IMG/VR virus record: IMGVR_UViG_3300039106_000669
Span: 1 to 30,007 of that record
Source: a virus
Direction: 5' to 3' (one strand)
Length of the DNA: 30,007 bases
Under the pieces are notes generated by a model. The model saw nothing but the letters and a program-made list of their open reading frames with translations, ran no database searches and was not told the origin of the DNA. The stretch's first letter is position 1. The number at the start of each line of letters is the position of its first letter. Positions 23,699 to 30,007 of this stretch are shown piece by piece. The position numbers were made by a program, and so were the translations under genes.

Positions 23699-26104
23699 TT
23701 AGGTCACAACTGCTGTCCTTTGCACTTTGACGGTCTTGTTGGTACCAGATGCTGATCCAGTAAACAACAATTTCACAATACCGGTCTGGATAGTGGCCGT
23801 AAAGGTTCCGATCGTTCCGTTTGATGTTATTTCGCCGTACTCCACCATATAAACACTGGTGTCATCATGTACGATTAAAATCTCACTACTATGATACTTG
23901 ACTGTACCACCGTTGTCATATACTTGAACAATGTATTTAACAGTTCTGAAATCTGTAATCGGGAAACTGTCAATCTGAGTCTGTGTTACGCCAGCGGCGG
24001 TTACTGCATTGGCACTAAAGCTACTGCTGGTGTTAATTGTAACGTTGCCAGTAAATGCAGGGTTGGCCTTGGGTGCGTATGTAACACTGATACTGTTGCT
24101 CAATGCATTCACTGCACTGATGCGGTTGACAATCTCAAGAGATACTGCATTGCTGACCGTGTCAACACGAACGCTCAGTGCGTTATCTGCGCTGATTCTG
24201 TTTACAGTTTCAACAGACAGGGCTTGGCTGACAACTGATACAGCATTGCTGACAGTATCAATTCTTACACTTAAGGCATTGTCTGCACTAGTGCGGTTGG
24301 CAATCTCAACGCTTACTGCGTTACTGACAGTATTAACTGCCGCAATACGAGCTGCCGTTTCTACTGATAGTGCTTGACTGACAACTGATACTGCATTGCT
24401 GACAGTGTCAACACGCACACTCAGTGCATTATCAGCTGATGTTCTATTTGCAATTTCAAGTGATACGGCATTACTGACAGTGTCAACACGGACGCTCAGT
24501 GCGTTATCAGCACTTGTGCGATTGACAATCTCTACACTTATTGCATTGCTTAACGCATTATCTGCGCTAATGCGGTTGGCTGTTTCTACGCTTAATGCTT
24601 GGCTTACAACTGATACTGCATTGCTGACAGTATCAATACGAACGCTCAGTGCGTTATCAGCTGATGTTCTATTTGCGGTCTCTACTGACACTGCCTGGCT
24701 TACGACCGAAATGGCATTGCTTAGTGTATCAAATTTAGCCAGTACACTGATGCCATTAATGGTGGCATCGCCAGTTAGGATCAAGTTGCCTGTTTTGAAT
24801 GTGCCATACGTACCAGTAAAGGTATTGACACCTTCGGCTCCTGACCCATACCATTCCAGATAACTGGTGTCATTAGCAAAGCCCAGGAATGCATTATTAT
24901 CTGACCCCAACTTATAATAATGGAATCGGAATCCGACGTCTTTTCCATCATCCAGTGTCCAGGGCTGTGCAATATTGGCCACGTTAGGAGCATGGAGCTC
25001 CAGCACGTTGTCAGTTGTGGCAAAGTTGTTGCTACCAACAACTGTGGTATTACCCTGAACAATCAGGTTACCAGTGATTACAACGTTGCTGTAGAAGTTA
25101 CCAATACCACCCACGTTCAGGTTGGCACCGATACCAACGCCACCAGTGACAACCAATGCGCCACTTGATGTTGATGAACTGTTTAGTGAACTTGTTACTT
25201 GTAGGTTAGGAACCAACAAGTTGCCAGTCATTGTATCGCCCGACTTGTGGACGTATGTTACTGAAACACTATTACTCAATGCGCTAATCAGGTTGCTTAG
25301 GGCATTGTCTGCGGAAATTCTGTTTGCTGTCTCAACACTCAGTGCGTTGCTGACGATGGATACTGCGTTGCTGACAGTATCAACACGAACACTTAGTGCA
25401 TTGTCTGCACTGACACGATTGACAGTCTCAACTGATAATGCCTGACTGACAATGCTGACTGCATTGCTTACAACGTTGACTGCTGAAATACGGTTGGCAG
25501 TTTCAACACTTAAGGCTTGGCTGACAACTGATACGGCATGGCTGACTGTGTTGATTTGTACACTTAGTACTGATACCTGTTGGCTCAGTACACTAATAGC
25601 ATTGCTCTGAGTGTCAATACGAACACTCAATGCATTATCAGCACTAATTCTGTTGGCTGTCGCAACTGACAGGGCTTGACTTACAATGCTGACTGCATTG
25701 CTGACAGTGTCAACTCTGACACTTAAAGCATTATCTGCACTCACACGGTTCACTGTTTCAACGCTCAGTGCGTTGCTGACAGTATCAACACCAGAAGTCA
25801 GTGTTGTTAAGATGTTCACGCCGTTGGCGAACAAATGGTTGTCTGAATATATTGCGTTAGCTTGCACGTTGCCGCTAACACCCACGCCGCCTGTTACAAT
25901 CAGTGCGCCTGTGGTCTTGCTGGTACTTGCTACGTTACTGGTTACAGATAAGTTGGCAATGCTGCTGTTACCAGTTCCAGTAATATTACCTAAAAATGTT
26001 CCAGTGGTAGAGATATTACCGGATGTGGCGACGACGCCGTTTGCATCAACGGTTAAATTGCCTACGGTTAGGCCATTTTTTACTACGAAATTGGTATTCG
26101 CCAT
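23699..26104 (-). CDS. Repetitive tail fibre protein (801 aa)
   Basis: A shorter relative of the giant fibre. The N-terminus TNFVVKNGLTVG matches INKDFVVKNGISV of the giant, and the body repeats the same units (SADNALSVRIDTVSNAV, SVVSQALSVE) around one copy of module A. The C-terminal roughly 110 residues are different: QTQIDSFPITDFRTVKYIVQ, then HSSEILIVHDD, YMVEYGEI and a final strand TVKVQRTAVVT. I recall this domain at the ends of structural proteins in marine T4-like phages. Shared N-termini suggest attachment to the same baseplate or fibre site, or serial assembly with the giant fibre. The start is ATG at 26104, about 45 bases after a CTAAATA late-promoter-like site. Confidence 0.85.
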   Translation of the reverse strand: MANTNFVVKNGLTVGNLTVDANGVVATSGNISTTGTFLGNITGTGNSSIANLSVTSNVASTSKTTGALIVTGGVGVSGNVQANAIYSDNHLFANGVNILTTLTSGVDTVSNALSVETVNRVSADNALSVRVDTVSNAVSIVSQALSVATANRISADNALSVRIDTQSNAISVLSQQVSVLSVQINTVSHAVSVVSQALSVETANRISAVNVVSNAVSIVSQALSVETVNRVSADNALSVRVDTVSNAVSIVSNALSVETANRISADNALSNLISALSNSVSVTYVHKSGDTMTGNLLVPNLQVTSSLNSSSTSSGALVVTGGVGIGANLNVGGIGNFYSNVVITGNLIVQGNTTVVGSNNFATTDNVLELHAPNVANIAQPWTLDDGKDVGFRFHYYKLGSDNNAFLGFANDTSYLEWYGSGAEGVNTFTGTYGTFKTGNLILTGDATINGISVLAKFDTLSNAISVVSQAVSVETANRTSADNALSVRIDTVSNAVSVVSQALSVETANRISADNALSNAISVEIVNRTSADNALSVRVDTVSNAVSLEIANRTSADNALSVRVDTVSNAVSVVSQALSVETAARIAAVNTVSNAVSVEIANRTSADNALSVRIDTVSNAVSVVSQALSVETVNRISADNALSVRVDTVSNAVSLEIVNRISAVNALSNSISVTYAPKANPAFTGNVTINTSSSFSANAVTAAGVTQTQIDSFPITDFRTVKYIVQVYDNGGTVKYHSSEILIVHDDTSVYMVEYGEITSNGTIGTFTATIQTGIVKLLFTGSASGTNKTVKVQRTAVVT
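24735..25100 (-). repeat. Fibre module A, copy 4 (in the 801-aa fibre)
   Basis: Approximate limits. The same module in the neighbouring fibre gene (LELHAPNVANIAQPW, DDGKDVGFRFHYY), showing that the two fibre genes exchange or share sequence. Confidence 0.85.
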
Positions 26105-26154
26105 GTCAATTTTCCATAACTTCTGTGGTCCTGCATAAATCGAACCAGTTTATG

Positions 26155-26161
26155 TATTTAG
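26155..26161 (-). promoter_or_regulatory. Late-promoter-like CTAAATA
   Basis: CTAAATA on the - strand in the 91-base gap before the 801-aa fibre. The predicted transcript start near 26149 gives a leader of about 45 bases. It matches the TATAAATA/CTAAATA type of T4-like late promoter. Confidence 0.55.
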
Positions 26162-26195
26162 CTATCAGAATTACTTTTGCTATCGCGCACAGCAA

Positions 26196-26636
26196 TTAAC
26201 TGTTGTTGATAGACACAGACACGTTTCCGCTAGTGGTATCAAAACTTAGGAATCTCATGCTAGCCACAGTATTTTGAGTTATAGAAAAGTTGTTGGACTT
26301 CAGGTTGTTATGTGCATTGGGCAGTGTGATAGTCACGTTGGCGCTGGTGGCGTTCTGGATAACCACATCAATTGCTCGCCCAGCTTGTACATTGGAATAG
26401 CTGACTGTCACGTCCTGAATACACTTGCGATGCACTAGAGAATCCCCACCATTGGAAAAGTCCAATGCTAGGGTAGTGATGTTTGTTCCGCTAATACTTG
26501 ATTTTAATACTTGTGAGCCAGATGTAGTTAAGTTGCCTGTAATTGCCACATTTCCAGCTGTGATATTCAGATTGCTAGTGCCATCGGCAAGAACGATGCT
26601 GTATGATCCTGAACTAATGCGTTTAATAGCTGCCAT
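26196..26636 (-). CDS. Probable small virion structural protein
   Basis: A 146-aa, beta-rich, Ser/Asn/Thr-rich protein with no signal peptide or membrane segment. The N-terminal third (SYSIVLADGTSNLNITAGNV, AITGNLTTSG) uses the same kind of repeated beta strands as the fibre genes that follow. The middle (KCIQDVTVSYSNVQAGRAID) and end (MRFLSFDTTSGNVSVSINNS) suggest a beta sandwich. No family is recognised. The context, between the 332-aa structural candidate and the fibre genes, points to a minor fibre or baseplate-linked component. The ATG at 26636 lies behind an AGAGAG ribosome site and an ATAAATA promoter-like element. Confidence 0.7.
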   Translation of the reverse strand: MAAIKRISSGSYSIVLADGTSNLNITAGNVAITGNLTTSGSQVLKSSISGTNITTLALDFSNGGDSLVHRKCIQDVTVSYSNVQAGRAIDVVIQNATSANVTITLPNAHNNLKSNNFSITQNTVASMRFLSFDTTSGNVSVSINNS

Positions 26637-26658
26637 AAAATACTCTCTGGTTATTGTT

Positions 26659-26665
26659 TATTTAT
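26659..26665 (-). promoter_or_regulatory. Late-promoter-like ATAAATA
   Basis: ATAAATA (AATAAATA as an octamer) on the - strand just after the terminator of the 332-aa gene and 23 bases before the 146-aa gene. Predicted transcript start near 26653. Confidence 0.55.
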
Positions 26666-26669
26666 TTGC

Positions 26670-26704
26670 TTTCAAAACAGAAAGGGTTACTTTGCAGTAA
26701 CCCT
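26670..26704 (-). terminator. Intrinsic terminator after the 332-aa gene
   Basis: On the - strand a perfect 8-bp stem (AGGGTTAC / GTAACCCT, 26704-26697 with 26690-26683) and a 6-base loop are followed by the T-rich tail TTCTGTTTTG. It lies just after the stop at 26726. Confidence 0.8.
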
Positions 26705-26725
26705 GTTCCGTTAAGTCGTTAATGC

Positions 26726-27724
26726 TTAGGCATTTTCGATCTGTACAATAGAACCAGTTGGAGAACTCAATGTCCACTGTACTGACAAGCCGTCTAGTGC
26801 GCTGTCACCGGTCTTGGCCACCAATGTAGCACGGTGTGCTGTCAACTTGGTAACGTAATAAGTACCACCAGATTCAGCAGTAGCAACCATGTAAGCATAA
26901 CCTGTTGCAGGTGTAGAATCAGTACCTAGTTTCACTTTGCCAATGCCGTCAGATGTTTTGACTTTGTAAGTGCGTGTGTTTACTTGTTTGATGACGTCAG
27001 CGGCACGGCCTGTGGAACCTGCACCACTTGTGTTAGCGTACATGATGATAGCGTTTTCTTGGTTAGTTGCTGAACCAGGTGCGCCACTATCTGTAGTCAA
27101 TGCTGGAGTTTGTGCGCTGGGCATTGTTCCACCGTTTACTTGACTCCATGATAGGTTTGGTAAACCAGTGTAACCAGAACCTTCTTCAACAACAGCAATG
27201 CTCTTAACACGGAATGTAACTGTTGCTTGTGCATTTGATCCGCCTGCTCCTGTAATAGCCCAAGTAGTAATACCTGTACCATCAATGCTGGTAAATTCTC
27301 CACGGCCGCCTGTTAACGAAATTGATGATACATTACCAGAGCCGTTTGTGTTAACAGTAATAACTGGATCAACACTAGCTTGTGATTCTAAACCTGTTAG
27401 TACAACGGCTGCACCTGTTTGGTTAATTGTATAACCAGTGTTAGTACCGCCAACTGTAATGGCTGCAATTTCCCATGTAACTGCTGTTGTAGCTGTTACA
27501 CCACCTGGTAGTGTTGGTGCGGCAACTGTTAGGCCTGGGAATGTTTTGTATGTATTGTTAATTTGAATAGCACCAACAGTACCATTGCTGACGCTGGCTA
27601 GACCTTCACCGCCGATACGATCGTCGGAGTAGTTTTGGCTGTTAGACAGGTTGCCAGTAATCTGGTAACCGCCGGTACCGATGTTGCGGTTACCGAAATA
27701 TTTCTTATGTAGAGGACGTCCCAT
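26726..27724 (-). CDS. Probable virion structural protein (332 aa)
   Basis: A Gly/Thr/Ser-rich, beta-dominated protein. The short basic N-terminus (GRPLHKKYFGNRN) followed by GTGGYQI is, in my recollection, typical of a conserved structural protein of marine T4-like phages. The central part holds strand repeats such as VEEGSGYTGLPNL, and the C-terminal roughly 90 residues (VNTRTYKVKTSDGIGKVKL, MVATAESGGTYYVTKLTAHR) form a compact domain. No enzyme motif is seen. It is separately transcribed: a CTAAATA promoter-like site and an 80-base structured leader precede it, AAGGAG is the ribosome site, and a strong terminator follows. Such isolation fits a high-copy virion protein, perhaps head decoration, but this is inference. 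Confidence 0.75.
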   Translation of the reverse strand: MGRPLHKKYFGNRNIGTGGYQITGNLSNSQNYSDDRIGGEGLASVSNGTVGAIQINNTYKTFPGLTVAAPTLPGGVTATTAVTWEIAAITVGGTNTGYTINQTGAAVVLTGLESQASVDPVITVNTNGSGNVSSISLTGGRGEFTSIDGTGITTWAITGAGGSNAQATVTFRVKSIAVVEEGSGYTGLPNLSWSQVNGGTMPSAQTPALTTDSGAPGSATNQENAIIMYANTSGAGSTGRAADVIKQVNTRTYKVKTSDGIGKVKLGTDSTPATGYAYMVATAESGGTYYVTKLTAHRATLVAKTGDSALDGLSVQWTLSSPTGSIVQIENA

Positions 27725-27746
27725 TTTATTTTCTCCTTAAAAATCA

Positions 27747-27802
27747 CGGCGTTCTAGGCCGTACGCGGTTGAACTTCCGCATAAAACTTACCCTGTGTAA
27801 GT
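27747..27802 (-). promoter_or_regulatory. Structured 5' leader with three small hairpins
   Basis: Between the CTAAATA site and the ribosome site the - strand carries ACTTAC/GTAAGT (27802-27786, 6 bp, 5-base loop), GCGG/CCGC (27780-27765, 4 bp) and CGGC/GCCG (27761-27747, 4 bp) in series. The first would sit almost at the transcript 5' end, a common mRNA-stabilising arrangement. Confidence 0.45.
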
Positions 27803-27811
27803 CGTACTATC

Positions 27812-27818
27812 TATTTAG
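27812..27818 (-). promoter_or_regulatory. Late-promoter-like CTAAATA
   Basis: CTAAATA on the - strand immediately after the T-rich tail of the upstream terminator and 87 bases before the 332-aa gene. Predicted transcript start near 27806. Confidence 0.6.
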
Positions 27819-27820
27819 CT

Positions 27821-27855
27821 GAAAACAGAAAACCCCCAGCATCACTGCTGAGGGT
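27821..27855 (-). terminator. Hairpin terminator (second of a pair)
   Basis: The - strand stem ACCC-x-CAGCA / TGCTG-x-GGGT (nine pairs, one mismatch) is closed by a GTGA tetraloop of the GNRA type and followed by TTTTCTGTTTTC. No gene ends just before it; the nearest stop is about 100 bases upstream, beyond another hairpin. Confidence 0.7.
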
Positions 27856-27896
27856 CCCGTCTTCCCATCCCATTGAGAGTCTTTGTTATTTTAAAT

Positions 27897-27904
27897 TATT
27901 TATG
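27897..27904 (-). promoter_or_regulatory. Late-promoter-like CATAAATA between two terminators
   Basis: CATAAATA on the - strand, 22 bases after the first terminator hairpin. A transcript starting near 27891 would meet the second terminator after about 40-65 bases, with no sizeable reading frame between. Confidence 0.35.
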
Positions 27905-27921
27905 CCAGTTGCTTGTATAGC

Positions 27922-27953
27922 CACAAGAAAGCCCCTTGCGGGGCTTTCATTTT
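27922..27953 (-). terminator. Intrinsic terminator after the 75-aa gene, possibly bidirectional
   Basis: Perfect 9-bp stem GAAAGCCCC / GGGGCTTTC (27948-27940 with 27935-27927 on the - strand) with a GCAA tetraloop. It begins right after the stop codon. The T-run is short on the - strand (CTTTCTTG) but good on the + strand (TTTCATTTTT). Confidence 0.75.
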
Positions 27954-28180
27954 TACGCTTGGTCTACAAACTTCTTGAGTTCTTCTGCCTTAGCCACAAT
28001 TTCTGTGCTTGACGGAAAATCTGGTAAACTTGGAAACGGATGCGTTCCTCGATTGGCGTCAGTTAACTTAGAGTGATACTCATCAGTTAATGATTGCCGT
28101 TGTTGGAAGACTGGCGTTACGAGGATTTCGTTAGCCATTTTGAGAAGTTCGAGACGGATCTCGTAAGGTGTTTTGCTCAT
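27953..28180 (-). CDS. Small conserved-looking protein downstream of the capsid gene (75 aa)
   Basis: The start is set at the ATG at 28180 because GGAGAAAAAT stands directly before it; an upstream in-frame ATG at 28267 lies in the gp23 terminator and is not credible. The protein has an N-terminal helix (KTPYEIRLELLKMANEIL), a polar middle, then PFPSLPDFPSSTEIV and a final helix (KAEELKKFVDQ). I recall small proteins beginning YEIRLE and ending in a PTTE-IV-A-EL type helix in several marine T4-like phages, with no known function. It has its own late-promoter-like site and terminator, so it is expressed separately from gp23 and probably late. Confidence 0.75.
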   Translation of the reverse strand: MSKTPYEIRLELLKMANEILVTPVFQQRQSLTDEYHSKLTDANRGTHPFPSLPDFPSSTEIVAKAEELKKFVDQA

Positions 28181-28218
28181 ATTTTTCTCCTTTGTGTGTA
28201 TGTGTGTTAAACACGAGC

Positions 28219-28234
28219 TGTAGCTGTTGCTACA
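28219..28234 (-). promoter_or_regulatory. 5'-end hairpin in leader of the 75-aa gene
   Basis: On the - strand TGTAGC-AACA-GCTACA forms a perfect 6-bp stem with a 4-base loop, starting at about the predicted transcript start (28233). It parallels the 5' hairpin in the leader at 27786-27802. Confidence 0.45.
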
Positions 28235-28238
28235 ATAA

Positions 28239-28245
28239 TATTTAG
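28239..28245 (-). promoter_or_regulatory. Late-promoter-like CTAAATA
   Basis: CTAAATA on the - strand between the gp23 terminator and the 75-aa gene, about 60 bases before its start codon. Confidence 0.6.
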
Positions 28246-28265
28246 TGTGCGAAACTTCAGTCAAC

Positions 28266-28290
28266 AAAAAACCCGCCGAAGCGGGTTTTT
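28266..28290 (-). terminator. Strong intrinsic terminator after gp23
   Basis: The - strand reads AAAAACCCGC-TTCG-GCGGGTTTTTT: a CCCGC/GCGGG stem closed by the very stable C(UUCG)G tetraloop, extended by A-T pairs and a six-T tail. Its symmetry would let it stop + strand transcripts too. Confidence 0.9.
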
Positions 28291-28320
28291 GTATAATCGC
28301 CTGTTGCGACCAGTAACTGA

Positions 28321-29523
28321 TTACTGGAAGCTAGCGTTAGCGATTGTGATCTCGCCTAGGTAGTCGGCTGCGTTACCTAGAGAAGATGCTGTGTTTGTCA
28401 ACTCAACATATCCGTAACGAGTCATGAAGCCCACGACTGGTTCGAATGTTGCTGGGTCTAGAACAACACCACTGCTCATCAATGGAATGTATGGGCAGTA
28501 GAATGCGGCTGCATCAGCTTCGCTTGTACCTTTGTAACCAACCAATACTGGTGTGTTGTCAGGTGCATAGCTGTCAACGTAAACACGCATTGCGCCATTC
28601 AATGTACCAACAAACTTAGTGTTTGTAGGTGCTTCGAATGTACCTTCTGTTGTACGAGCAAATGCGCTTGTAGTAGCAGATTGTAGGATTGTCAATGCTT
28701 GTGGGCTTACGATTGCCCAGTTACCAGCACCGCGACGTGTACGTGCGGCAATCTTGTTAGCAACACGGTTGATTAGAACAGCTAGAGCAGCGTGTTCGTC
28801 ACCAACGAATGTAGCTGTACCAGATACAGCAGCTTGGTCAAATGCTTCTTCAGTTGGTGCTAGGCTACGTAGGCTACCGATGATCTCTTGGTCGATTTCA
28901 ACAGTAATTTCTTGTGCCAAAGCTGCCATGATTTCTGCTTCAACATCTAGGCCGTGCATAGACTGTGCGTCTTGAGCGGCTTCAAATGTCCAACGTGCAG
29001 ACAACTTACGTGTCTTAGCTTCAACAACTTGCTTCAAGATCTGAACGTTGATACGTTGACCAGGGTTACCTTCTAGTGCGCTTGTAGCGGCACCACGGTA
29101 GCTAGTAGCAGTAGAACCGCCAGAAGCTTGTGCTTGTGCTGAATAAGCGGCAGCGATCTTGAATGGGCTCAGAGCCTCATCGCCAACTGCTGTGCTGTTA
29201 CCAAAGCCTGAGCTATCAGTCATTTGGTCTGCGTAACGTACACGCAATGTGTGGATTTGAGCCACAGGGCCAGTCATGGGCTGTACACCAACGATTTCGT
29301 TAGCGATAACAGTGGGCATAACACGGCGGATAACTGGTAGAATCACGCGGTTTAAAGTCGCGATGTTACCAGCTGAAGTTGAACCAGCAGTTGCGGATTC
29401 AGCTAGGTGCTTGCGAGTGTTTTCTAAGATAACACTCATGCTGGTGCGGCGAGAACCTTGTAGTCCTTCTAACAGGGCGTCTTTGGTCTCTCCCCAGCGG
29501 CTTTCTAGTAGTGCTTGTTTCAT
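28321..29523 (-). CDS. 23: Major capsid protein, T4 gp23-like
   Basis: The main head shell protein, 400 aa, shorter than T4 gp23 (521 aa). Identity rests on the LNRVILPVIRRVMPTVIANEIVGVQPMTGP region, a hallmark of gp23, with VRYAD, the KLSARWTFEAAQDAQSMHGLDVE segment and the C-terminal FMTRYGYVE. Before these lies a charged propeptide of about 42 residues. HLAE followed by SATAG (cut after E42) fits the L-x-E rule of the T4 prohead protease gp21 and is the likely maturation site. The ATG at 29523 is preceded by AGGAGAAAC. It follows the scaffold gene by 19 bases, as in T4, and is closed by a strong terminator. No intron or insertion is seen. Confidence 0.95.
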   Translation of the reverse strand: MKQALLESRWGETKDALLEGLQGSRRTSMSVILENTRKHLAESATAGSTSAGNIATLNRVILPVIRRVMPTVIANEIVGVQPMTGPVAQIHTLRVRYADQMTDSSGFGNSTAVGDEALSPFKIAAAYSAQAQASGGSTATSYRGAATSALEGNPGQRINVQILKQVVEAKTRKLSARWTFEAAQDAQSMHGLDVEAEIMAALAQEITVEIDQEIIGSLRSLAPTEEAFDQAAVSGTATFVGDEHAALAVLINRVANKIAARTRRGAGNWAIVSPQALTILQSATTSAFARTTEGTFEAPTNTKFVGTLNGAMRVYVDSYAPDNTPVLVGYKGTSEADAAAFYCPYIPLMSSGVVLDPATFEPVVGFMTRYGYVELTNTASSLGNAADYLGEITIANASFQ

Positions 29524-29542
29524 TTAAGTTTCTCCTATTTAC

Positions 29543-30007
29543 TTACTTTAGCCCTGCTAGACGTCTGATTTCAATGACGTTATTATCGTCATCTGACACA
29601 GGCGCCGTTTTAGCAGCTTTGTCTCCAGTTACGGCTGTACGACTCTCGGCAATCATCTGCTTTTGTGGGGCTGATGACATTTGGCCTTTGGTCTCCAGAA
29701 CGGCTGGAAGATACTTTTCAAATGCAGATTGCAATTTATCAGTCTGCACTGATTCAAGAAGTTGTACCATAATGGCTTGCTTCTCTTTGTTTAGTGGTTT
29801 CATAAGCTCATTCAACTTTGTGGTGCGTTGAGTTTGCTCACTGATCACTTTGATCTCTTTGTTTTTGTGTTCAACTAAACGAGCCTTTTCCAGGACTTGT
29901 TTGCGAGCTTCTGCTAGGGCCATATCCTTTTTCTGGATCTGACTCTTTAGCTTGCTGATCACTTGGTTCTCATTTAGGTGAGTCATAGTGTATTCAGAAG
30001 CAAAAGC
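29543..30007 (-). CDS. 22: Prohead scaffold (core) protein, T4 gp22-like (5' end beyond window)
   Basis: The internal scaffold on which the gp23 shell assembles, later degraded by the prohead protease. It is highly charged and largely alpha-helical/coiled coil (KLKSQIQKKDMALAEARKQ), with LLESVQTDKLQSAFEKYLPAVL and the C-terminal NVIEIRRLAGLK, an ending typical of gp22 proteins in T4-like phages. The ATG at 29986 would give 147 aa, but the frame stays open through seven more codons to the window edge and no ribosome site precedes that ATG. T4 gp22 is about 270 aa, so this is probably only the C-terminal part. It sits directly before gp23, the canonical order. Confidence 0.82.
   Translation of the reverse strand, partial: AFASEYTMTHLNENQVISKLKSQIQKKDMALAEARKQVLEKARLVEHKNKEIKVISEQTQRTTKLNELMKPLNKEKQAIMVQLLESVQTDKLQSAFEKYLPAVLETKGQMSSAPQKQMIAESRTAVTGDKAAKTAPVSDDDNNVIEIRRLAGLK

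Noticed and set aside
23676-23700. AATACT/AGTATT inverted repeat between the two fibre genes as a terminator
   Set aside because: Only six A/T-rich pairs with a 13-base loop and no T-rich tail after it; too weak.
14299-26104. Dense short repeats that might suggest a CRISPR array or a noncoding tandem repeat
   Set aside because: The repeats are degenerate, of mixed 21-, 33- and 42-base unit lengths, contiguous without unique spacers, and keep one open frame of 3115 codons; they are protein repeats.
28181-28267. N-terminal extension of the 75-aa protein to an ATG at 28267
   Set aside because: That start lies within the gp23 terminator, upstream of the late-promoter-like site. The internal ATG at 28180 has a good ribosome site.
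29536-29542. GTAAATA before gp23 as a late promoter
   Set aside because: The expected transcript start would fall inside or after the ribosome site, so the gene would lack a usable leader. gp23 is probably transcribed from upstream together with gp22.
1-30007. Lysogeny genes, transposases, tRNA genes, introns or homing endonucleases
   Set aside because: Looked for on both strands and none recognised. gp23, a frequent intron or insertion site in phages, is continuous.

Overview
The window reads as part of the late (virion) region of a contractile-tailed T4-like bacteriophage, most likely marine. The T4-like assignment rests on a neck protein (gp14-like), a tail-sheath stabiliser (gp15-like), a scaffold protein (gp22-like), a major capsid protein with a predicted prohead-protease site (gp23-like), and TAAATA-type late promoters ahead of several genes. 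The marine assignment is from remembered similarity of the neck, fibre and accessory proteins to cyanophage-type phages. Base composition is moderate (mid-40s percent GC by eye). The host cannot be named from this window.

Layout. Positions 1-2818 on the + strand hold gp14 (5' end cut by the window), gp15 and a Nudix hydrolase, with overlapping stop/start codons. Everything from 2798 to the right edge is on the - strand and converges on that unit. Read in the direction of transcription (right to left) it contains: gp22 (cut by the edge), gp23, a 75-aa small protein, a 332-aa and a 146-aa probable virion protein, an 801-aa fibre, a giant 3115-aa fibre made of coiled-coil repeats with inserted duplicated beta modules, a small S74 (endosialidase chaperone-type) protein, three tandem adhesin-like proteins sharing a glycine-rich C-terminal domain, and a 138-aa unknown protein. 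A compact block of enzymes follows: a U32-like Cys-rich protein, a 2OG-Fe(II) oxygenase, a flavin-dependent tryptophan-halogenase-family enzyme, a three-domain DUF115/methyltransferase/FkbM fusion, a second 2OG oxygenase and a GT8-like glycosyltransferase.

How it works together. The right part builds the head, the middle builds the host-recognition apparatus, and the left block is a tailoring set (hydroxylation, halogenation, methylation, glycosyl transfer). The tailoring genes overlap or nearly abut one another and lie directly behind the adhesins. This invites the hypothesis, not shown by the sequence, that they decorate a virion protein or surface glycan, or make a small halogenated product.

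Regulation. Hairpin terminators with T-rich tails separate gp23, the small gene, the 332-aa gene and the 146-aa gene. Late-promoter-like heptamers (CTAAATA, ATAAATA) lie 3' of three of these terminators, and several leaders begin with a small hairpin. No tRNA, CRISPR array, integrase, insertion sequence or reverse transcriptase was seen. No gene-free stretch reaches 300 bases; the longest is 27725-27952, which holds two terminators and two promoter-like sites.
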